DNA from: Akkermansiaceae bacterium | Lineage (GTDB): Bacteria; Verrucomicrobiota; Verrucomicrobiia; Verrucomicrobiales; Akkermansiaceae | Assembly: GCA_903906515.1 (NCBI GenBank) | Contig: CAIVKO010000083.1 | Location: forward strand, 1-64,000 | DNA length: 64,000 nt | Reading direction: 5' to 3' | Part shown: one piece after another, positions 8,028-16,888 of the stretch | How the letters are laid out: every line of letters starts with the position of its first letter | Position numbering within the stretch: position 1 is the first letter of the stretch | Notes under the pieces: generated by a model | Databases searched by the model: none | What the model saw: only the letters and a program-made list of their open reading frames with translations | What the model was told of the DNA's origin: nothing | Program-made: the position numbers and the translations under genes

Positions 8028-9554
8028 TCACTTCGCGGTCTTGGCGCTTGCGATGCCGAGTTTGACAGTCTCGCCTTTTTTCAGGGTGAGCTTGCGGATC
8101 AGGATGAAGTCATCGCTGGCCACTGCGTCCACTTTGACGCCATTTGGGATCGTTAGACTCGCTGTCGGGATTCGTTTTGGCAGCCACAGCGGATAAGCGC
8201 CCTCGAAGTCGTCGTTGGCGGTTAGGGTCAGGGTGAGGGTGTTATCTTCGGTTTTCCAGGATGACTTGATTGCATGCGGTTTGAGTGTGGGATCAAAGCG
8301 CGCCTCCCAGAGCGGATCTCCCCAGAATGCGACCACATCGCGGTCGTGAATGAGTCCGATCAGATCCTTCTGGTCCTTTTGCGCGGGTTTGAGGACCGGA
8401 ATCAATTGGTTGAGGCCCTCGATGAATTTGTGGTCGGTTTTCATGCCTTCTTGGATGTCTTCGGCATCGAAATTGATTTTTTCCGCGCCGGGGAAGCGGG
8501 TGAGGGTCTCGTGGATGAGGCATTGCGTGTTGAGGAAGAAAGCTTCGGAAAGCGAGAGCCCGCCCCGGCTGTTTTGCCAGAGTCCGGATGTGCCCCATCC
8601 CGAGCGGCCGAACCAGGTGGGGACCACGTAGCCGACGAATTGGCGGAAACCCGCAGTGCTCAGAGCGCTGACGACCATCGAGTGATTGGTGCCTTTGGCA
8701 TCGCCGATGAGGCAATTGCCACTGGCCATCCAGACGCGGCATGAATCCTTGGACGCAGTGAGGGTGGGGGCCTTGGTGGATTCAACCCACTCGCCGAGTT
8801 TTTCCACCTTCCCGGTGAACATCGCTCCTCCGAGGAACTTGGCGAACTCATTGCGCTGCTGCATGCTGAGCACATGGAATTTTCCGCCGTGACTGGCGAT
8901 GAGCCCGAGACTGAAGGGCATTTCCAGATTGAACTGGGTGGCGTGGGAACTGGTCACCAATAGTTGCGGGTCTTCCTTGTTCCAGTAGTCGGCAAACATA
9001 TTGACGGTGCCTGTCGGTTGTTCCGCTTCGTTCCAAGTGCCTTCTTCGGGTGGTTTTCCCGAGAGTTTGCGGGTGAATTTGCCTTTTTTTCCGTCGCTGA
9101 TGGTGAGGCCGGAATCCACCAGGCCCAAATCAATGCCGGTGGTGGTGAGCGCCCTGCGGATGATGAGGGGCTTTCTCGGTTCGATCAGCCGCATGGCATC
9201 TTGCGGGGTGTTGCCGGTGATGAGTCCCCAGCGGCAGTCGGTCCATGGATCGTCATCGGCCATGCGGGTGGCCCGGTTGATCGCGCGGACGGTTGTGGCC
9301 TTGAAGGATTCCGGTTTGCCGATGATGGCGAGGTAGCGGGGTTGGTGTTTTTTCAGAGTCTCAACGAGCCCGTTCTCGGTGCCATCCCAGACCTCGCATT
9401 TTCCGGAGTGCATGGACGAGAGCTTCTCTCCCACCTCCTTCCAGCCAGGATCGACCGCGGCATCCTTGGAAATAAGGGATAAATATTCTGTGGCGTCAGC
9501 AACGGTGGCCGCAGCAATCAGGGCTGCGGAAAAAAAGATGGCAAATTTCTTCAT
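8028..9554 (-). CDS. Secreted protein with possible caspase/gingipain-like (clan CD) fold
   Basis: This 508-residue protein has a signal peptide (about residues 1-21, ending ATVADA). I do not recognise a named family. The layout is suggestive of a C25/gingipain-like peptidase: RYLAIIGKPESF (73-84) and a region listing administrative steps such as WGLITGNTPQDAMRLI (109-124), then a histidine in LLVTSSHATQFN (His204), and a cysteine after a hydrophobic strand in VWMASGNCLIGDAKG (Cys281). In clan CD peptidases a His and a Cys at the ends of successive strands form the catalytic pair. The C-terminal 100 residues (LTLTLTANDDFEGAYPLW) look like a beta-sandwich. It is transcribed away from the ROK gene. 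The fold assignment is an inference; it could also be an inactive relative. Confidence 0.5.
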   Translation of the reverse strand: MKKFAIFFSAALIAAATVADATEYLSLISKDAAVDPGWKEVGEKLSSMHSGKCEVWDGTENGLVETLKKHQPRYLAIIGKPESFKATTVRAINRATRMADDDPWTDCRWGLITGNTPQDAMRLIEPRKPLIIRRALTTTGIDLGLVDSGLTISDGKKGKFTRKLSGKPPEEGTWNEAEQPTGTVNMFADYWNKEDPQLLVTSSHATQFNLEMPFSLGLIASHGGKFHVLSMQQRNEFAKFLGGAMFTGKVEKLGEWVESTKAPTLTASKDSCRVWMASGNCLIGDAKGTNHSMVVSALSTAGFRQFVGYVVPTWFGRSGWGTSGLWQNSRGGLSLSEAFFLNTQCLIHETLTRFPGAEKINFDAEDIQEGMKTDHKFIEGLNQLIPVLKPAQKDQKDLIGLIHDRDVVAFWGDPLWEARFDPTLKPHAIKSSWKTEDNTLTLTLTANDDFEGAYPLWLPKRIPTASLTIPNGVKVDAVASDDFILIRKLTLKKGETVKLGIASAKTAK

Positions 9555-9665
9555 GCTTCATATGAGCGAGACGGTTCGGTGGTATTGCCTGAAAAAACTC
9601 AGAGCAGTTTTTGTTGGATCTCGTCGGGGATGCAGTTATGCTCCTCGTGTTATCTTTTTTGAGCC

Positions 9666-11054
9666 ATGTCACTTGTCATCCGACCTGCCTTCCGTCCCGT
9701 TCTTGACCCGGGTTTTGTTCCCGCCGTCCTTTGGAATCGGGCTTATCAAGCCAAAGTCAAGGCCTCCACGGCCTCCCGCCCCATCGATCTCGCCCTCAGC
9801 CGTGTGGACGGCACGACCTTCCGTTGGTCCGGGCGCGTGCTGTCCGCCGGCGGTGCCAACGACGTTCTGACGCTTCGTTACATCGAGCGGCTGTTCAAGT
9901 TTCTGCTTTGGCAGAAGGGTGGTTGCCGCCTGTGGGTGGCTGGGGCGCCGGAAGTGGCCGCCTCGCTTGCTGCGATCTATTCGGAAACCGGCTCACGTTC
10001 CTTCGATTGGGATTTCATCGGTAGCAAGATCTTTGGAGAACCGATTACGGTGAATGCGGTCGATTTCGCCGAGCTTCCCGAGGCCAACGATTCGGTGATG
10101 ACGCTGGGCCGTAATTTGGATGGGTGCCGCATCGGATTCGACCTCGGTGGATCTGATAGAAAATGTGCCGCCATGATCGATGGTGAGGTGGTCTTCTCCG
10201 AAGAAGTCGTATGGGACCCGTATTTCCAGAGTGATCCGAACTATCACATCGAAGGGATTCACGATTCGCTCAAGCGCGCCGCAGCGCACCTCCCGCGTGT
10301 GGATGCGATCGGCGGAAGCTCGGCAGGTGTTTATGTCAACAACGAGGTCCGGGCCGCATCGCTCTTCCGCGGCGTGAGTCCGGAGGATTTTGAGAAACAC
10401 ATCCGCCGCATTTTCTTCACCCTCAAGGAGCGTTGGAACAACATCCCGTTCGAAGTGGTGAACGACGGCGAAGTCACCGCTCTCGCTGGTTCGATGGGTC
10501 TCAATGCCAATCAGGTGCTGGGAGTGGCCATGGGAACTTCCGAGGCCGCCGGCTACGTCGATGCGCAGGGCCATATCAAACCCTGGCTCGATGAACTGGC
10601 GTTTGCTCCGGTCGATTTCCGCGAGCCTGCGGATTCACCGGTGGACGAATGGTCGGGCGATCACGGTTGCGGCGCGCTGTATTTCTCCCAACAAGCCGTC
10701 GCCCGGCTCGCGCCCGCTGCTGGATTTGATTTTGGCAAAATGCCCTTCCCCGAGCAACTCGTGAAAATCCAGGAGGCCATGAATGTCGGAGACACCCGCG
10801 CCGCTTCGATTTATGAAACGATCGGCTGCTATTTCGGTTATTCCATCGCGCATTACGCGGATTTTTATGACATCGCCAACCTTCTGATCCTGGGTCGTGT
10901 GACCTCCGGAGAAGGGGGCAACATGATCATTCACGAGGCGGAAACCGTACTCGTTAGAGAATTCCCGGAACTTCAGATCAAGCTGGTCGTGCCTGATGAG
11001 AAAACGAAACGCCATGGCCAGGCGGTCGCTGCGGCCAGCCTTCCACCGCTGTGA
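9666..11054 (+). CDS. ROK family protein (sugar kinase-like)
   Basis: ROK proteins are actin-fold sugar kinases or repressors. The ATP phosphate-1 motif is seen as IGFDLGGSDRKCAAM (156-170), followed by VDAIGGSSAGVYVNN, the VVNDGEVTALAGSM segment holding the conserved catalytic Asp, and LGVAMGTSEAAGYV for sugar/phosphate contacts. Two features are unusual: about 150 residues precede the kinase core, and the Cys-rich zinc motif of classical ROK enzymes is absent (VDEWSGDHGCGALYF at that place). No helix-turn-helix is visible, so an enzyme is more likely than a repressor. It lies among sugar-degradation genes. The start at 9666 is the first ATG; its N-terminus (MSLVIRPAFRPVLDPGF) is plausible. 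Confidence 0.75.
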   Translation: MSLVIRPAFRPVLDPGFVPAVLWNRAYQAKVKASTASRPIDLALSRVDGTTFRWSGRVLSAGGANDVLTLRYIERLFKFLLWQKGGCRLWVAGAPEVAASLAAIYSETGSRSFDWDFIGSKIFGEPITVNAVDFAELPEANDSVMTLGRNLDGCRIGFDLGGSDRKCAAMIDGEVVFSEEVVWDPYFQSDPNYHIEGIHDSLKRAAAHLPRVDAIGGSSAGVYVNNEVRAASLFRGVSPEDFEKHIRRIFFTLKERWNNIPFEVVNDGEVTALAGSMGLNANQVLGVAMGTSEAAGYVDAQGHIKPWLDELAFAPVDFREPADSPVDEWSGDHGCGALYFSQQAVARLAPAAGFDFGKMPFPEQLVKIQEAMNVGDTRAASIYETIGCYFGYSIAHYADFYDIANLLILGRVTSGEGGNMIIHEAETVLVREFPELQIKLVVPDEKTKRHGQAVAAASLPPL

Positions 11055-11055
11055 G

Positions 11056-11225
11056 AGCCTGTCTGAATATTGCAGCAGGCAGGGACCGATCTCCGAGCGG
11101 TCCAAGAGAATGGAAAGCGGGAGACCAGCCATGAACGGATTTTAAAGCATTGTATGCGAGGATTCATTCTCATTTCTTTTACCGGACCGCCCGGAGGTCG
11201 GTCCCTGCCATTTATAAGACAGGCT
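11056..11225. repeat. Dispersed palindromic repeat, copy 3, with outer inverted pair
   Basis: The core arms are 11078-11103 and 11184-11209, 26-base imperfect reverse complements. They are enclosed by AGCCTGTCT (11056-11064) and its exact reverse complement AGACAGGCT (11217-11225). GAGAATG (11106-11112) and CATTCTC (11165-11171) form an inner pair. The element begins just after the ROK stop and ends 8 bases before the degraded glycosidase gene, so a transcript would fold into a long hairpin between two convergent genes. Confidence 0.85.
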
Positions 11226-11233
11226 TTAAGGTT

Positions 11234-11928
11234 TTACTTCGTGGGAGCGATGGGAAACTGGACGTTGGTGCTGATCCTGCCGTTTTTGAGGTATCCGTCG
11301 GCGGCACCAAACAGATAGCTTGGTTCGTCGTTTTCGGGAAGAACAAACGGGCGCTCGATCCGGGACTTGCTCATGCTTCCGTCTTCGAGCGGATAGGAAT
11401 CGCCGAGGACCTTCGCGTGTGGTGAGGGTTTCCATGTGAGTCCGTCTTCGGAATGGAACAAACAAAGTCCTCCCGGGGAGCCGCTGAAGGTCCCCGTCAC
11501 ATCGCGGGCGACGGCGTAGTAGCGATTTCCATATTTTTGGCTGAACCAGATGAACGGGTCCTCGGCCAGCATCCATGATTTGCCGGGCTTTTCCGCTTCG
11601 AAGATTTTGCCGAGCGTTTTCACGTAGGGGCCTTCCGGGGATGTGGCGATGGCGGCTCCAAACCGGACGTTGCTACCCATTTCCTTGCCTTCAACGTATT
11701 GCACCGCCTTGTAGATGACCAGCACTCCGCCGTCAGGTCTCAGGCACGCGGCGGGATTGTCCCGTCCGGACCTTTCACCGGAGCACCGCACCAGACAAAG
11801 TAGCCCTTCTCGCCGAAACGGTTTGCTGCAGGCAGAGGTTTGACGCGGGCGCCGAGATCGAGATCCTGGGCGTGCAACAAAGATGTTAGATAAACCAGGA
11901 GGGTGAGAAGACGTTTCATCGGATTCAT
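11234..11928 (-). pseudogene. Secreted five-bladed-propeller glycosidase gene (GH43-like), deleted and frameshifted
   Basis: Two minus-strand frames meet near 11760. The upstream one starts at 11928 (or 11919) with a signal peptide (MKRLLTLLVYLTSLLHAQ) and runs to GYFVWCGAPVKGPDG, the start of a GH43-like propeller family. The downstream one (11234-11791) resumes at NPAACLRPDGGVLVIYKA and carries SWMLAEDPFIW, CLFHSEDGLTW and RIERPFVLP. In intact relatives more than 100 residues separate these parts, so the sequence between PDG and NPA appears deleted, with a change of frame. This would leave no functional enzyme. Neighbours suggest a former role in polysaccharide use. Confidence 0.65.
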
Positions 11929-11968
11929 GGAGCTGGATTGGCGCGCAGGCTTTTCATCCAGTTGGTCC

Positions 11969-13210
11969 TTACGGATGTTGGGCAACAGGATCCGGGGTGA
12001 AACGATCAATCGCGGTCGCGACTGTCATATCGGCCAATACGTTGGTGGTTGATCGGCAACGTGCGATCACCCAATCGACCGAAAGCAAGGTTACCAGCGC
12101 TTCACCCGGTAAATGCAGGGAGCTCAGCACTAACGTCAGAGCGACGATGCCTGCTTCCGGAAAACCTGACACCCCCAGGGTTGCGACGACTGATAACAAG
12201 GCCACCCACAACTGCGTGCCGAGGCTCATGTCAATGCCCAGAGCCTGTGCGATAATTAGTGCCGCGACAACTTCGTAAAGGAGGATGCCGTCGTTGTTGA
12301 AGTTCGTGCCGATGCAGGTTGAAAGCCGCGCGGCCTCGTCCTTTACTCCGCACTCGCGCAGCGCCGTGAGCGTCATCGGCATCGTCGCCAGACTGCTATT
12401 GATTCCAAATGCATAGATCGCCGGAGCGCGCGCCGCCCGCCAGAATGTCCGAAGTGTTAGGCGTGGATGTCCGGCGATCCAAAGCTGATAGGTCATCAGG
12501 ATCTGGATGGTCATCCCCGCTATACAGGTCATGACATAAGCACTCAACCCCACGATCAACGACAAGCCGCTCCGGCCGACGGCCTTGGCGACCGCGCAAA
12601 ACACCGCGATCGGGACGAGATAAATCAGCCATCCGATGATCTTGATGCAGACCGCAAAGAGCGTGGTGAATGTTTTTTGCACGAGATTTTCCGGAAGTAT
12701 ATCCTGCTCCTGCGGTGCGCGTAAAACCAGCCGTAAACCAAAACCGAAAAGCAGCGCGATGACAATCACCCCGGGTGTCGATCCGCTTGCAAAGGGCTCG
12801 ATGATGCTTTCCGGAACGACCGATTCGAGGGCTTTGATCCAACTCACTTCTTTCAGTGTTCCGGCAGTCGTGTGCGAGTTTGCTGTGATGATTCCATGCA
12901 GAAGCAACCCTGGCTTGAAGACGTTGACCAGCACGAGTGCGATCACCACCGATACCAAGGCATTGAAGGATGAAACACCTGCCATGATGCCAAATCCGCG
13001 CCCTGAAAGGCGGGCCTTCAAAAGGCCATCGACAATTGCTAGAAACAGCAATGGAATGGCAATCGCCTTGAGAGCTTGCACTACAAGCTTGCTGACTTCG
13101 CCAAGTGGTTCTGCATTCTTTCCCAGTAGAGTTCCTGCAAGAACACCTAATAAGAGCGCTCCAATGGTGGCGAAGAATAAACGGCGTGACGTGGATTTAC
13201 TGTCAGACAT
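11969..13210 (-). CDS. Dicarboxylate/amino acid:cation symporter (SDF family)
   Basis: This 413-residue inner-membrane protein matches the DAACS/SDF family (GltP, DctA, SstT), which import glutamate, aspartate or C4-dicarboxylates with H+ or Na+. The membrane domain starts RRLFFATIGALLLGVLAG. The family serine motif is present in changed form as INSSLATMP (HP1 region), the substrate/cation motif as TNFNNDGILLYE instead of NMDGTALY, and the last signature as CRSTTNVLAD. The departures from the usual NMDGT suggest an atypical substrate (inference). The start MSDSKSTSRR at 13210 fits the family. It lies downstream of a 429-base gap on its 5' side and converges with nothing. Confidence 0.85.
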   Translation of the reverse strand: MSDSKSTSRRLFFATIGALLLGVLAGTLLGKNAEPLGEVSKLVVQALKAIAIPLLFLAIVDGLLKARLSGRGFGIMAGVSSFNALVSVVIALVLVNVFKPGLLLHGIITANSHTTAGTLKEVSWIKALESVVPESIIEPFASGSTPGVIVIALLFGFGLRLVLRAPQEQDILPENLVQKTFTTLFAVCIKIIGWLIYLVPIAVFCAVAKAVGRSGLSLIVGLSAYVMTCIAGMTIQILMTYQLWIAGHPRLTLRTFWRAARAPAIYAFGINSSLATMPMTLTALRECGVKDEAARLSTCIGTNFNNDGILLYEVVAALIIAQALGIDMSLGTQLWVALLSVVATLGVSGFPEAGIVALTLVLSSLHLPGEALVTLLSVDWVIARCRSTTNVLADMTVATAIDRFTPDPVAQHP

Positions 13211-13544
13211 AGGATGTTTACTTGTGCGCCAAGGCGCTCAATGCTGAAATTCAGAAATGAAGACGCCTTGGAATAGTCCGGGATTTGGCGGAGTTGATGT
13301 CTTTCACCGCAGTCTTCATTTGCAGCGAGCGTAGCTTTTCTGACCGCATGGCCAAGAAAATTTAATGTCATCCATTGAGCGCTTGCCGTTGGTGGCTATA
13401 GATCATGTCGGCCATAAGATCCTTGTGCTCGTCGTCCTTCCTCATGTGGCCAATTCTTTGTCTTTGTGGTGGCACACGGCCACACGAAATTGTGAAGATT
13501 TGCACAATAGCGGTGAAGTTTTGCTTTGGATCATCTTGGCTGGA
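13211..13544. other. Intergenic region with no recognised gene
   Basis: The 429-base interval 13211-13639 separates the symporter from the divergent sigma-factor gene. A 73-codon frame at 13365-13586 has unconvincing composition and no family match that I recognise. Promoters for both flanking genes should lie here; the best candidate is given separately. Confidence 0.4.
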
Positions 13545-13573
13545 TTCTTATCGAAATTTAAAAACCTTATAAT
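13545..13573 (+). promoter_or_regulatory. Possible promoter for the sigma-factor gene
   Basis: A perfect TATAAT sits at 13568-13573, 66 bases before the ATG of the ECF gene, in an AT-rich patch. A weak TTCTTA lies 17 bases upstream (13545-13550). The -10 is good and the -35 poor. Confidence 0.35.
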
Positions 13574-13639
13574 CAATGAGTTGTAAAATTTCGGAATAGG
13601 AGGAAGACAGCGGGCGGGGAATGATGTAGAGTTTTAACG

Positions 13640-14314
13640 ATGTCTGAGGACGACGAGGAAAAAGATCAAGAACGGGAAGAGATTCTGGCACAGGCGTGTG
13701 GGAAAACCCGCAAGAGTCTGATTGCCCGGTTGGAGAATTGGGAGGACCAGCGGACGTGGGACGAGTTCTACCAAACGTATTGGCGGTTGATCTACTCGGT
13801 GGCGGTGAAGGCCGGGTTGCGACAGGACGAAGCGTTCGATTGCGTGCAGGAAACCATTCTTTCCATTGCCAAGCAGAGTAAGAAAAAGCTGTATGATCCG
13901 GCGCAGGGGTCGTTCAAGACCTGGTTGATGAACATGACCCGCTGGCGGATCAACGATCAGTTCCGCAAACGCAGGAAGGACACCGCGATGGTGATGGGCG
14001 AGTGGGAGAATGATCGCAAGACCGCAGTGATCGATCGGGTGGAGGATCCTGCGGGGGATGTCTTGTCCCGCTTGTGGAACATCGAGTGGAAAAAGAACGT
14101 GGCCGATGCGGCGCTCTCGCGGGTGAAGGCGCAGGTCTCGCCGAAACAATATCAGATTTTCGATTGTTATGTCATCAAACAGTGGGATGCCCGCAAGGTG
14201 CAGGAGAAGCTCAACGTGAGCATGGCCCAGGTCTATCTGGCCAAACACCGGGTGGGGTCCGTGCTGAAACGCGAATTGGCCAAACTCGACGACGAAGACG
14301 ACGATGCCGGTTAG
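13640..14314 (+). CDS. ECF-type RNA polymerase sigma factor
   Basis: The 224-residue protein has the two-domain layout of extracytoplasmic-function sigma factors. Region 2 is seen in WDEFYQTYWRLIYSVAVKAG, DEAFDCVQETILSIAKQ and FKTWLMNMTRWRINDQFRK (about 40-108). Region 4 with its helix-turn-helix is VSPKQYQIFDCYVIKQW followed by VQEKLNVSMAQVYLAKHRV (about 167-205). The N-terminus and C-terminus are highly acidic. No anti-sigma factor is adjacent; instead the stop overlaps the start of a Ser/Thr kinase gene by 11 bases, so the two are probably translationally coupled. In known kinase-linked ECF groups of Planctomycetes and Verrucomicrobiota, phosphorylation replaces anti-sigma control; applying that here is an inference. 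Confidence 0.88.
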   Translation: MSEDDEEKDQEREEILAQACGKTRKSLIARLENWEDQRTWDEFYQTYWRLIYSVAVKAGLRQDEAFDCVQETILSIAKQSKKKLYDPAQGSFKTWLMNMTRWRINDQFRKRRKDTAMVMGEWENDRKTAVIDRVEDPAGDVLSRLWNIEWKKNVADAALSRVKAQVSPKQYQIFDCYVIKQWDARKVQEKLNVSMAQVYLAKHRVGSVLKRELAKLDDEDDDAG

Positions 14315-16853
14315 AATACGCCCGAACCCCACGATTCCGGATCACGAGGTTCTGCGTAAAATCGGCGGCGGAGCTTATGGTGAGGTGTGGCTGGCACGCG
14401 GGGTGACCGGAGCGATGCGGGCGGTGAAGGTGGTGTGGCGTGAGGACTTCGAGGATGAGCGCGGGTTTGAGCGGGAGTTCGAGGGAATTCTCAAATTCGA
14501 GCCGATTTCGCGCGACCATCCCGGTCTGGTGAATATTCTGCATGTGGGCCGGAGTCCTGACGGCACGTCATTTTATTATTATGTGATGCAGCTCGGCGAC
14601 GATGTGCGGACGGGCCGGGAAATCAATCCGATCGAGTATGAACCGCGTACGCTGCGGGCGGACCATCAGCAGACGGCCGGTGTGCAATGGGATACGGACG
14701 ATTGCATCGAGGTGGGCCTCCGCCTGGCGGAGGCGCTCGGACATCTGCACGAACAGGGATTGGCTCACCGCGATGTGAAGCCATCTAACATTATCTTTGT
14801 CAATGGCAAGGCCAAGCTTGCCGACATCGGCCTGGTAGCGGCACGTGGCCAGCGGACATTTGTGGGCACCGAAGGATTCGTGCCGCCGGAGGGACCGGGT
14901 TCCACCCAAGCGGATGTCTACAGTCTTGGCAAGGTGCTTTATGAAATCGCCACCGGCAAGGACCGGATGAATTTTCCGGATCTGCCGGATGAGATTCCAA
15001 CCGGTCCGGACCGCAAGCGTTGGTTAGAGCTCAACCGCGTGATTTGCGATATCTGCGAGCCGAGGATTTCCAAACGCAAGATTTCCAGCGCCACGGATTT
15101 GGCCGAGGCCCTGAGGCGGATTCAGCATGGCAAGCGCCGCCGTCGCGGTGGACTCGCGGTCTGGCTTACCACGCTCATGCTGACCGGCTTCTCATGCTGG
15201 GCGGGGTGGCAGACGGTCAAGGAAACCGAGTGGGCGAAGCGCTTGCTCGCAGGACCGGTGGCATCGCCTCCCGCTGTCGGGTTACTGAGGGTTTTCAGCA
15301 GTCCGGAAGAAGCGGATGTATTGGATTCCAACGGAGTGTTGGTGGGCACAACCCCCACGCCGACGATGACGGCGATGGTGGGTGACGATGTTTCATTCAC
15401 GTTGCGTAAGAATGGCTTTTTACCGCTGACCATTGAAGGGCGCATGACTGCGGCGGGGCTGAAGGAACCGATGGTGTTGTTCGGTCAGTTGCAGGTCTTT
15501 TGTCCGCCCGTGGCGGGTGATTTGTGGCACGATCATTTGGGCGCTCCCTATCAACCTGTGGAGGACCATCATGTGGGGGCCGGTTTTGTGTCCAAGGGTT
15601 TGTGGGAACAGTTTGCGAAGGACTCCAAGACCCCGCTGGATCCGGTGGAAATCCTGAAATTCAAGCAAAACGACGAGATCGTGGACATCATGCTCACCAC
15701 CCAGGCAGCGGCGCGCGCGTTCTGCGGGTGGCTTGGGACCACCGGCATCAAGGCGGGTTTCCTCACCGAGGAGCATGAGGTCCGCCCGCTGTTTGAAGCG
15801 ACTTTTGACAACCCCGCACTCAGCGCGAATGCGCGCACGGTGGGCCTGCGGCCGTTCCGCGTGATGATCCGCCGGATCGTTTATGGCAGTCTCCGCCTTA
15901 CCAGCAATCCTCCTGGCGCGGATGTTTATGTGAACGGCCAGGCGGCGGGCTCATCCGAGACCACTCTAATTGTTCCTGACGTAAAACCCGGCTCTGTGGA
16001 GATTCTGCTGGTCCGGCAGGGATACAAACCTCTCATCAAAACCATTACCCTCAAGGAAGGGCAGATGTTTGAGGAGAATCTTACCCTTGAGAAAAACCGG
16101 AGTGTCGTTTTCGGCCGCGAATGGGAGAATGGAATCAAGATGAGTTTTGTCCCCGTGGGGCAGGATCTGATGGCGTCGGTCTGGGAAACCCGTGTCAGCG
16201 ACTATATCTTGTTCGTCAAGGAATCTGGCCATCAAGCACCGCGTCCGGCTTCATTTCTCCAAGAGCCCGACCATCCGGTGGTCAACGTTTCAAGGGACGA
16301 CGCGGAGGCCTTCTGCGACTGGTTGACGGAGCGCGAGCGCAAGGCGGAACTCATCGCGCAATCGCACATCTATCGGCTACCCACCGATCACGAGTGGAGC
16401 CTCATGGCGGGTCTCCAGGAAGAGGAGGGGATCAGCCCCAACTCGCGGGATGCCCACAAGCAGCAGATATTTCCGTGGGGTGTGGCTTGGGCGGATGGGG
16501 AAAAAGTGGGTAACTTCGCCGACCGCGCGCTCGCCGAAACACCCGGAGTTTCCAGTGATCGGACGATTCTAGGATATGACGATGGATTCGCCTTCACTTC
16601 TCCGGCAGGCAGTTTTCCACCAAACAAACTCGGCATCTATGACCTGAGCGGGAATGTCCAGGAATGGGTGTCCGATGACTACTCGGCAATCGCCGGGAAT
16701 TTCGTGCTCGGAGTCCTGCGTGGCGGCGGATGGAATACCTATCAGCTTGAGAATCTCTACACCGGCTCCCGCAACGGGACGCCGCCCGCATCGCAGGATA
16801 CCATTTATGGATTCCGTGTGGTGCTTGCCAAAATCTCTCCCAAGGACGAATAA
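14304..16853 (+). CDS. Membrane Ser/Thr kinase with PEGA and FGE-sulfatase-like domains
   Basis: The 849-residue protein starts with a Hanks-type kinase: glycine loop KIGGGAYGEVWLA (19-31), ATP lysine Lys42, catalytic loop HRDVKPSN (155-162, Asp157) and DIG instead of DFG (Asp174). A basic stretch and one membrane helix follow (about 283-302). Outside are a PEGA domain (about 326-395), a middle part with RAFCGWLG (471-478) that resembles a worn FGE-sulfatase half, a second PEGA domain (SLRLTSNPPGADVYVNGQ, 529-546) and a C-terminal FGE-sulfatase/SUMF1-like domain (about 605-849: PVVNVSRDDAEAFCDWL, YRLPTDHEWSLMAG, DLSGNVQEW, GFRVVLA). The kinase probably senses an outside signal through these domains and acts on the coupled sigma factor (inference). 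Confidence 0.88.
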   Translation: MPVRIRPNPTIPDHEVLRKIGGGAYGEVWLARGVTGAMRAVKVVWREDFEDERGFEREFEGILKFEPISRDHPGLVNILHVGRSPDGTSFYYYVMQLGDDVRTGREINPIEYEPRTLRADHQQTAGVQWDTDDCIEVGLRLAEALGHLHEQGLAHRDVKPSNIIFVNGKAKLADIGLVAARGQRTFVGTEGFVPPEGPGSTQADVYSLGKVLYEIATGKDRMNFPDLPDEIPTGPDRKRWLELNRVICDICEPRISKRKISSATDLAEALRRIQHGKRRRRGGLAVWLTTLMLTGFSCWAGWQTVKETEWAKRLLAGPVASPPAVGLLRVFSSPEEADVLDSNGVLVGTTPTPTMTAMVGDDVSFTLRKNGFLPLTIEGRMTAAGLKEPMVLFGQLQVFCPPVAGDLWHDHLGAPYQPVEDHHVGAGFVSKGLWEQFAKDSKTPLDPVEILKFKQNDEIVDIMLTTQAAARAFCGWLGTTGIKAGFLTEEHEVRPLFEATFDNPALSANARTVGLRPFRVMIRRIVYGSLRLTSNPPGADVYVNGQAAGSSETTLIVPDVKPGSVEILLVRQGYKPLIKTITLKEGQMFEENLTLEKNRSVVFGREWENGIKMSFVPVGQDLMASVWETRVSDYILFVKESGHQAPRPASFLQEPDHPVVNVSRDDAEAFCDWLTERERKAELIAQSHIYRLPTDHEWSLMAGLQEEEGISPNSRDAHKQQIFPWGVAWADGEKVGNFADRALAETPGVSSDRTILGYDDGFAFTSPAGSFPPNKLGIYDLSGNVQEWVSDDYSAIAGNFVLGVLRGGGWNTYQLENLYTGSRNGTPPASQDTIYGFRVVLAKISPKDE

Positions 16854-16888
16854 CCGCCAATTTCTATCCAATCACTCACAATACCATC

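Noticed and set aside
13365-13586. 73-codon frame upstream of the sigma factor
   Set aside because: No family features, odd composition and no ribosome binding site; the region is better explained as promoter space.
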